Shown here: positions 61,901 to 64,000 of the stretch, in pieces
Position numbering within the stretch: position 1 is the stretch's first letter
How the letters are laid out: every line of letters begins with the position of its first letter
Assembly (NCBI GenBank): GCA_023238725.1
Contig: CM041540.1
Span: 3,843,208 to 3,907,207, forward strand
Source: Scortum barcoo
Taxonomy: Eukaryota > Chordata > Actinopteri > Centrarchiformes > Terapontidae
Length of the DNA: 64,000 nucleotides
Direction: 5' to 3'
Made by a program: the position numbers and the translations under genes
The notes under the pieces: generated by a model
Told to the model about the DNA's origin: nothing
Seen by the model: the letters and a program-made list of their open reading frames with translations, nothing else
Database searches by the model: none

Positions 61901-63904
61901 TAAAACATGTCCAACTTTACATCAGTAACTGGCATGTTCAGTCGCGCTGAAGTCAAAGTTTTCTACCGAACGGTGAAATTTTGGTTTTATTCAGTCCATA
62001 TTTTGATGTGAAATCCAAAACAACAGTAGAAAAAGGCTGACTTTAACACCGTACCTGTAGCAAATACTGCAGGTTTATTATTTCAGATTTATTTTATTAT
62101 CCCTGTGTAATGCTGACTCGAGGCTGGCCAACCAGGTTGCTTCACAAACTTTCAAAGGACGGAGATGTTAAGTTTGACCTGCTGCTGATCTTAAAGTCGT
62201 CCATTCTTATCACTAAAATGGAGGAATTAAAGTGATATCAAAGAAATTGATTTATTGATTTAAACTTACTCTGCAGCTCCACTAAAGAAGCACAGCGACA
62301 AACGACCTGCTTCAAAGATATTTTATTGCATATTTCAACAACAAGGCTGTGTTTTACATATCTGTGTTTGTGTTGTTTCACTGATTTATTTTAAACTTTA
62401 TCTCTTTTTTAAGTGATATTTTTCACAGACCAGCTGTTTGGATTTGTATACTCATAGATTAAAAAGGTCAAAGCAGACTGTTATAATACTTTGAACACAT
62501 TTGTTGTTTTCGCTCAGTGTCACGACACCACAAACAACATTATAATGATTTTTAATTAAAGTTTAAATCATCCATGTGTGAGGTATCATGACAACACTTC
62601 ATCATGCAGGAGCACATGAAGCCTGTGTGAGGACACTGCATGCTGCTGAGAGACATTAAGTTTGTTTAGTTTCGTTTATTTGTCTCTCTCTTTTCTTTCT
62701 CTCTCCGTCAACACGACATCAGGAGTTGTTTGTGTGTTGGGAGGAAAAATATACAAAAATCACACCTGAAGCAGAACTTAACATGACCCACACGCAAACA
62801 AAGAACGAGACTGTATCCTCTAAGATATTTAAAAACTGTCCACGGATTAAAAAAAATTAAGGTTTATTCTATAACAGGAGTCAATATTAAAAAATGTACA
62901 AATAACAATCATATTCGCTTCATGTTCAGTGGAAACGTGAAGCCTCTTTTAAATATAACTTAAGTCTTATTTCTGTTATTCTCTACCTTTCACCACATAT
63001 TACAGATTTAGTTTTAGTACTTTAGTTTTATATTTTTACCTATAACATCGTTATTTTAATGCTGTTTTCCATCAATACATAATGAACAGGATTCAAGCAC
63101 ATTGCGAGCATTTGATGTGACCACAATGAGCACTTAAAAAGACAGAAATACATTGTTGGGAAGAGGCGATAATATACTTCTTCTTTTTCTTTTTTTTTTA
63201 ACATTTAAACCAAACCACCTGAAAATTTTTGTTTTAAAAATACATTCTGCTGGTTTCAGGTGTTATATTAAGTATTTTGGTGAAATTTGTTTAAGAATTA
63301 GATAAAACAGAAGGTGTTAAGCGTACAGTAAACAGAAAGATACTGATACTGGATTCACCGTTTTAAAGATCTGAACACAACGATGCATCACAATACTTCG
63401 ATTCAATCAACGCGATTATCAAAGGACCGCCATTTGCCAGTAGTTTGGCGCTGCTGCTACGTAGAACATGTCGCCATGTTTACATTTTAGTCTGCACCAA
63501 GTCGGGCAGCTGAAAAAAGAAATAAAACCACCAGTGGGTTTTTTAAAAGCAGATGTTTGGGCACACTTGATGTATTGATAGGAAAAAATAAACCACTTAT
63601 AGAAATCCAAAATTGAAATGCACTGAGAACTGTTTAATAACTGAATCATGATGTGACTGATGATTTCCACCCTGACTGAACACCATTTTAAACTTGACTT
63701 TCCACAGGATGTCTGTGTCAGTCTTGGTAGCACTAAAAATGAGTACAAAAGAAGACTCTTCACTTATCTCACACACATAGAGGAGTGGTCAGTGTGTGTC
63801 CTACTCACTGCAGTCTTCAGCAGGCAGGTGTCCTCTCCGAGATAACAGAGCTCTCCTGAACAACTCGTCTCCATCCACAGGTGATCTCCGTTCACCGCGT
63901 TCTC
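32766..63904 (-). CDS. dgki: diacylglycerol kinase iota-like gene (30 coding exons; 5' end outside window)
   Basis: Type IV diacylglycerol kinase, which phosphorylates diacylglycerol to phosphatidic acid and so ends DAG signalling at membranes; iota and zeta forms also carry a nuclear-targeting MARCKS-like segment. Visible in order: C1a (exons 1-3), C1b (4-6), MARCKS-like basic motif (7), catalytic domain with FVNPKSGGNQ, ACGGDGT and LGTGNDLAR (8-12), accessory domain (13-19), linker (20-26), ankyrin repeats (26-30) and C-terminal ETAV, a PDZ ligand. Iota is preferred over zeta because of SDFLQRSSRDLSKHV, VQLDRWNL, NQANMVQKSKRRTS, GMPDLVVE, ALHKAA and the EDLETAV ending, judged from memory of the human proteins. 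Exon phases close to 824 residues plus stop if the frame excess in exon 2 is removed and the 44,435 donor is used. The upstream N-terminal exon is not in the window. Exon borders are inferred from GT/AG sites and homology, not from RNA. Confidence 0.93.
33859..33958 (-). CDS. dgki: dgki window exon 29: last ankyrin repeat
   Basis: Encodes GDTALHKAASEKQHAVCRLL, then VEAGASLEKTNFQ. The acceptor is preceded by a 47-base (TG)n tract. Donor GTAAAC, phase 0 exit. Confidence 0.94.
33963..34009 (+). repeat. (CA)n microsatellite at dgki exon 29 acceptor
   Basis: About 22 CA units whose edge is 5 bases from the exon; read as (UG)n in the transcript. Confidence 0.95.
34230..34266 (-). CDS. dgki: dgki window exon 28 (37 bases): ankyrin linker
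   Basis: Encodes SRVLLDLTDRE, corresponding to the PSELLDMADSE of human iota. Acceptor cttcag, donor GTATGT. Both phases (1 in, 2 out) match the neighbouring exons. Confidence 0.82.
35544..35664 (-). CDS. dgki: dgki window exon 27: ankyrin repeat
   Basis: Encodes LSECVRRGVSLLVRDSGGCS, then ALHLAAQNGHADVVSYILQQ, a canonical ankyrin repeat. Donor GTGAGA, exit phase 1. Confidence 0.92.
36710..36747 (-). CDS. dgki: dgki window exon 26: first ankyrin helix
   Basis: Encodes LLTAASAGDLPT after a split alanine codon, like ILQAVIAGDLMK of human iota. Phase 1 in, phase 0 out. Confidence 0.8.
38141..38166 (-). CDS. dgki: dgki window exon 25 (26-base micro-exon)
   Basis: Encodes SSLTSEEQ, comparable to the SSEDHA region before the iota ankyrin repeats. 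Phase 2 in, phase 1 out. Acceptor ttttcag, donor GTAAAA. Support comes mainly from phase continuity. Confidence 0.7.
38841..38965 (-). CDS. dgki: dgki window exon 24
   Basis: Encodes EHLHFVTEICQDEVFILDHE, then GPVVSQGVSTGMPDLVVEPN. GMPDLVVE is an iota-type segment. Exit phase 2, donor GTACGT. The human iota stretch beginning WWNPALRKRM was not found between this exon and the next. Confidence 0.9.
39059..39099 (-). CDS. dgki: dgki window exon 23 (small)
   Basis: Encodes TSADRFYRIDKAQ after a split serine codon. The equivalent SRFYRIDRAQ is well conserved in zeta. Donor GTAAAC, phase 0 exit. Confidence 0.88.
39405..39474 (-). CDS. dgki: dgki window exon 22
   Basis: Encodes DECRGVPRTSSSSRLSPNWS, then FLD. 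RLSPNWSFLD corresponds to RLSPRWCFLD of mammalian zeta and iota. Donor GTGAGT, exit phase 1. Confidence 0.9.
40271..40350 (-). CDS. dgki: dgki window exon 21, followed by a GC-AG intron
   Basis: Encodes IPVGIVVVRGDCDLETCRLY, then IDRLQE. No GT donor exists at the needed position; the exon ends CAGGAG followed by GCAAGT, the classical strong GC donor. Entry phase 1, exit phase 0. Confidence 0.9.
40490..40640 (+). repeat. repeat shared with 53,220-53,345
   Basis: Both copies contain CACCTGATGA, a TTTTAGCT(T/C)TGT stretch, CTCCACCACCTCC and GGGAAATATCTGTC followed by TTTAGCTGCTAAA. Intronic in dgki. Confidence 0.7.
41153..41253 (-). CDS. dgki: dgki window exon 20: linker after accessory domain
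   Basis: Encodes PHAVPDRLRLRVNRISLQEY, then DRLQYDKERLRDI. This matches the VPDRLRIRVNKISLQDY stretch of human iota. Acceptor cccag, donor GTGAGT, exit phase 1. Confidence 0.92.
42896..42961 (+). repeat. (CAAA)n runs
   Basis: Two runs of ACAAACAAACAA separated by about 25 bases, intronic in dgki. Confidence 0.85.
43103..43850 (+). repeat. purine-only tract (GGA/GAA-rich), about 750 bases
   Basis: Almost uninterrupted A/G on the + strand, from a (GGA)n core at 43,170-43,206 to GAAGAA/GAGGAG repeats at 43,785-43,840. Lies in a dgki intron. The long serine/phenylalanine/leucine-rich minus-strand frames (up to 303 codons) are products of this composition, not genes. Confidence 0.85.
44147..44194 (+). 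repeat. (GA)n dinucleotide run
   Basis: Nearly pure GA repeat with one interruption, in the dgki intron following exon 19. Confidence 0.9.
44435..44553 (-). CDS. dgki: dgki window exon 19: end of accessory domain; donor ambiguous
   Basis: Encodes VDGEPCRLAPSTLRISLRNQ, then ANMVQKSKRRTSVPLLN. The best donor by sequence is GTGAGT (exon end 44,439), but it leaves one base and puts exon 20 out of frame. The donor GTCACA four bases on (exon end 44,435) restores frame as NES plus the GA of a split D codon. Human iota has LLND at this point. A (CA)n tract on the coding strand follows immediately. Confidence 0.85.
44916..45020 (+). repeat. compound trinucleotide block (ATT)n-(TAG)n-(TAA)n-(ATT)
   Basis: Three adjacent trinucleotide runs: ATT repeats, then about nine AGT/TAG units, then ATA repeats that are the reverse complement of the first, ending in ATTATT. 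The outer arms can pair into a hairpin. Intronic in dgki. Confidence 0.85.
45282..45368 (-). CDS. dgki: dgki window exon 18: accessory domain
   Basis: Twenty-nine codons including AALQVGGHGERLHQCREVVL and TTFKTVPVQ. Donor GTGAGC, phase 0 on both sides. Confidence 0.93.
45515..45626 (-). CDS. dgki: dgki window exon 17: accessory domain
   Basis: Encodes YCAGTMPWGNTGDHRDFEP, then QRHDDGCIEVIGFTMASL. The acceptor (gtgcag) sits directly on a 32-base (TG)n tract. Donor GTGAGA, phase 0 exit. Confidence 0.93.
45629..45661 (+). repeat. (CA)n microsatellite at dgki exon 17 acceptor
   Basis: Sixteen CA units reaching to within 3 bases of the exon edge. Confidence 0.95.
45660..46175 (-). repeat. dispersed repeat, TACTTGAGTAAA type (reverse)
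   Basis: Begins GTACATTTACTCAAGCACTT and ends TTGTCCACCACTAG. Immediately follows the (CA)n tract at dgki exon 17. Confidence 0.65.
46796..46869 (-). CDS. dgki: dgki window exon 16: accessory domain
   Basis: Encodes CDGTDLTPKIQELKFQCIVF followed by LNIPR. Donor GTAGGT, exit phase 2. Confidence 0.93.
47890..48090 (-). repeat. dispersed repeat, GATTAATCAATTA type
   Basis: Contains ACTGATTAATAATTAGCAG and GACATTTTATAGACAATCAA, upstream of dgki exon 16 in intron sequence. Confidence 0.5.
48272..48334 (-). CDS. dgki: dgki window exon 15: accessory domain
   Basis: Twenty-one codons, AAFSDFLQRSSRDLSKHVRV plus V. The RSSRDLSKHV wording is iota-like (zeta has GSSKDLAKHI). A 47-base (TG)n tract lies about 20 bases upstream of the acceptor. 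Confidence 0.94.
48355..48403 (+). repeat. (CA)n microsatellite near dgki exon 15 acceptor
   Basis: About 24 CA units starting 21 bases upstream of the exon in transcript sense. Confidence 0.95.
49008..49063 (-). CDS. dgki: dgki window exon 14: accessory domain
   Basis: Encodes EANPEKFNSRFRNKMFYAG. Enters in phase 1, leaves in phase 0, donor GTGAGT. Confidence 0.93.
49386..49464 (-). CDS. dgki: dgki window exon 13: start of accessory domain
   Basis: Encodes LPLNVFNNYFSLGFDAHVTL followed by EFHESR, the conserved opening of the DAGK accessory domain. Acceptor cctcag, donor GTCGGC, exit phase 1. Confidence 0.93.
50153..50278 (-). CDS. dgki: dgki window exon 12: end of catalytic domain
   Basis: Forty-two codons beginning GYTDEPVSKVLCHVEDG, with VVQLDRWNLLVE, and ending EEGTQK. 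Separated from exon 11 by 4.7 kb, the second-largest gap among the traced exons. Donor GTCAGA, phase 0. Confidence 0.93.
51600..52225 (+). repeat. second purine-only tract (AAGGA-rich), about 620 bases
   Basis: Imperfect repeats of GGAAAGGA/AAGGGAAGGA type, nearly free of pyrimidines on the + strand, in a dgki intron. The long lysine/glutamate-rich + frame across it has no family resemblance. Confidence 0.85.
53220..53345 (+). repeat. repeat shared with 40,490-40,640
   Basis: Partner copy with the same order of blocks, in a different dgki intron and the same orientation. Confidence 0.7.
53340..53830 (+). repeat. local duplication, copy 1
   Basis: Blocks in order: GATATTTTCATTCCTTTATA, GCTCTTTTTAGATACCTTGT, TTGGGGCTGTGTCATAATA, TGTGGGTGCTTGTCGTCAT and CTCTGTAAAGCCGAGGGG. 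The same order recurs in copy 2. Confidence 0.75.
54300..54890 (+). repeat. local duplication, copy 2 (abuts dgki exon 11 region)
   Basis: Matches copy 1 block by block with small indels and ends about 100 bases from dgki exon 11. Spacing between copies is roughly 1 kb. Confidence 0.75.
54995..55108 (-). CDS. dgki: dgki window exon 11: catalytic core
   Basis: Thirty-eight codons: VGWILSTLDELQMNPQPP, then VAVLPLGTGNDLARTLNWGG. LGTGNDLAR is the invariant DAGK motif. Acceptor ctttag, donor GTGAGT, phase 0. Confidence 0.95.
55196..55256 (-). CDS. dgki: dgki window exon 10: GGDGT nucleotide-binding motif
   Basis: Encodes LELYRKVPNLRILACGGDGT; the GGDGT loop is the ATP-binding signature of the catalytic domain. 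Enters in phase 2, leaves in phase 0, donor GTGAGA. Confidence 0.94.
55662..55744 (-). CDS. dgki: dgki window exon 9: catalytic domain
   Basis: Encodes GAKVLQMFMWILNPRQVFDL followed by SQGGLREA. It contains a run of seven G (minus strand) whose length matters for frame. Donor GTAAGT, exit phase 2. Confidence 0.92.
56309..56404 (-). CDS. dgki: dgki window exon 8: start of catalytic domain
   Basis: Thirty-two codons including KWRPFMLKP and PILVFVNPKSGGNQ, the first glycine-rich motif of the DAGK catalytic domain. Acceptor ctttag, donor GTCAGC, phase 0. Confidence 0.92.
57002..57076 (-). CDS. dgki: dgki window exon 7: MARCKS-like basic segment
   Basis: Twenty-five codons with NSARRKKRTSFKRRTSKKG. 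This is the PKC-phosphorylated basic motif that acts as a nuclear-localisation signal in zeta and iota kinases. The frame needs the second AG of a ccccAGAG acceptor; the first AG would shift it. The acceptor is preceded by a 38-base (TG)n tract. Donor GTAAGT. Confidence 0.85.
57086..57124 (+). repeat. (CA)n microsatellite at dgki exon 7 acceptor
   Basis: About 19 CA units starting 10 bases upstream of the MARCKS-like exon in transcript sense. Confidence 0.95.
57502..57618 (-). CDS. dgki: dgki window exon 6: end of C1b
   Basis: Thirty-nine codons beginning FHNKVTCFMLHQIEEPC and ending IIKVRKPQ, which closes C1b and leads to the basic segment. Acceptor gttgcag, donor GTGTAC, phase 0. Confidence 0.9.
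57921..58055 (+). repeat. (CTT)n block with CGT interruptions
   Basis: About 45 bases of pure TTC/CTT followed by a degenerate region with repeated TTCCTCGTC units. Intronic in dgki. The glutamate-rich minus-strand frame is an artefact. Confidence 0.9.
58829..58897 (-). CDS. dgki: dgki window exon 5: C1b middle
   Basis: Twenty-three codons with FFHSKEIIAISCSWCKQA, including a CxxC pair of C1b. Acceptor cctacag, donor GTAAGT, phase 0. Confidence 0.9.
58955..58990 (+). repeat. (TG)n microsatellite after dgki exon 4 donor
   Basis: About 17 TG units; the transcript carries (CA)n within 10 bases of the donor. Confidence 0.95.
58999..59067 (-). CDS. dgki: dgki window exon 4: start of C1b
   Basis: Twenty-three codons, containing HHWVHRRRQEGKCRQCGK, the conserved opening of the second C1 finger. 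Acceptor ctgacag, donor GTGAAG, phase 0 on both sides. An uninterrupted (CA)n tract (minus strand) follows within 10 bases of the donor. Confidence 0.9.
59158..59214 (-). CDS. dgki: dgki window exon 3: end of C1a
   Basis: Nineteen codons, INFRCKPTFREGGSRCLRD, phase 0 at both ends, donor GTAAGT. It supplies the last C1a cysteine region. A (TG)n tract (minus strand) starts a few bases inside the following intron. Confidence 0.88.
59644..59722 (-). CDS. dgki: dgki window exon 2: C1a zinc-binding core, reading frame broken
   Basis: Acceptor cctttaag, donor GTATCA. The first six codons read KSAPRR in the entry frame (human iota has KSVSRR here). The rest reads KCAACKIVVHTGCIEQLEK in another frame. 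Between them lies one base too many modulo 3, around 59,701-59,704 (+ strand CATT, next to another CATT). Both exon edges are phase 0 only if 4 bases (or 1) are discounted. Skipping the exon would keep frame but remove the C1a core. Confidence 0.85.
59723..63808 (-). other. dgki intron between window exons 1 and 2
   Basis: A 4.1-kb AT-rich intron with two dispersed repeats near 60.6-60.95 kb. Around 61.0-61.85 kb the base composition is less AT-rich, but I see no exon. Confidence 0.55.
60580..60790 (-). repeat. dispersed repeat, TACTTGAGTAAA type (reverse, partial)
   Basis: Contains TTTTGAGGTACTTGTCCTTC and CACGGTACTTTTATTTTACT, in a dgki intron. Confidence 0.55.
63809..63904 (-). CDS. dgki: dgki window exon 1: start of C1a
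   Basis: Encodes 32 residues beginning ENAVNGDHLWMETSCSGE and ending CLLKTA, matching the first half of the iota C1a finger. Acceptor ctctgcag, donor GTGAGT, phase 0 at both ends. An upstream exon is required but lies outside the window. Confidence 0.85.
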
Positions 63905-64000
63905 CTGCAGAGCAGCACAAGAAAACGACAGGAAATAATGACATAATAACTCACATCACACTCGTGCGTCTCTCTCTAGCACGCCACTGATTATTTTCCC

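Noticed and set aside
1..64000. CRISPR arrays, rRNA/tRNA genes, viral or toxin genes
   Set aside because: No spaced direct repeats of CRISPR type, no tRNA cloverleaf or rRNA motif noticed, and no viral polymerase, gag or env-like frame; tandem repeats are simple microsatellites.

Overview
This window reads as intronic and intergenic DNA of a ray-finned (teleost) fish. The evidence is short exons with canonical GT/AG borders separated by AT-rich introns, very many (CA)n/(TG)n microsatellites, and short dispersed repeats of a kind common in teleost genomes. The recognisable proteins are animal signalling proteins. There are no operons, phage, CRISPR arrays or bacterial genes. All three recognised genes lie on the minus strand, so the window reads from right to left.

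Right half (about 32.3-63.9 kb): most of a type IV diacylglycerol kinase, best matched to the iota form (dgki). I can trace 30 consecutive coding exons. They start just before the first C1 domain (the 5' exon or exons lie beyond 64 kb) and run through C1b, a MARCKS-like basic segment, the catalytic and accessory kinase domains and the ankyrin repeats, to a terminal PDZ ligand (ETAV) at 32,766. The exon phases close exactly to 825 codons including stop, but only if two anomalies are allowed for: an excess of 1 base (modulo 3) in the second C1a exon near 59,701, and a non-preferred donor at 44,435.

Middle (about 21.3-26.6 kb): a compact six-coding-exon gene encoding a Bcl-2-family protein of the BCL2L14/Bcl-G type, with BH3-like and BH2-like segments. 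Its promoter shows a TATA box, a perfect CRE palindrome and a perfect ISRE.

Left (about 8.9-20.3 kb, possibly continuing past position 1): the 5' part of rassf5 (NORE1A type). It consists of a GC-rich first exon, a 10.6-kb first intron and the second C1 exon. The RA- and SARAH-domain exons were not found in 1-8,887. The C1 reading frame is broken by a GGCA tandem duplication at 8,972-8,979.

The genes do not form a pathway unit. Two of them (rassf5, dgki) carry C1 zinc fingers, and each has a frame break of the same sense inside that finger. This is the oddest signal in the window, and an assembly or sequencing artefact must be excluded first. Other features are two long purine-only tracts in dgki introns, a compound trinucleotide block, (TG)n or (CA)n tracts lying directly against several dgki splice sites, one GC-AG intron and a local duplication in one dgki intron. 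I see no convincing undescribed system.
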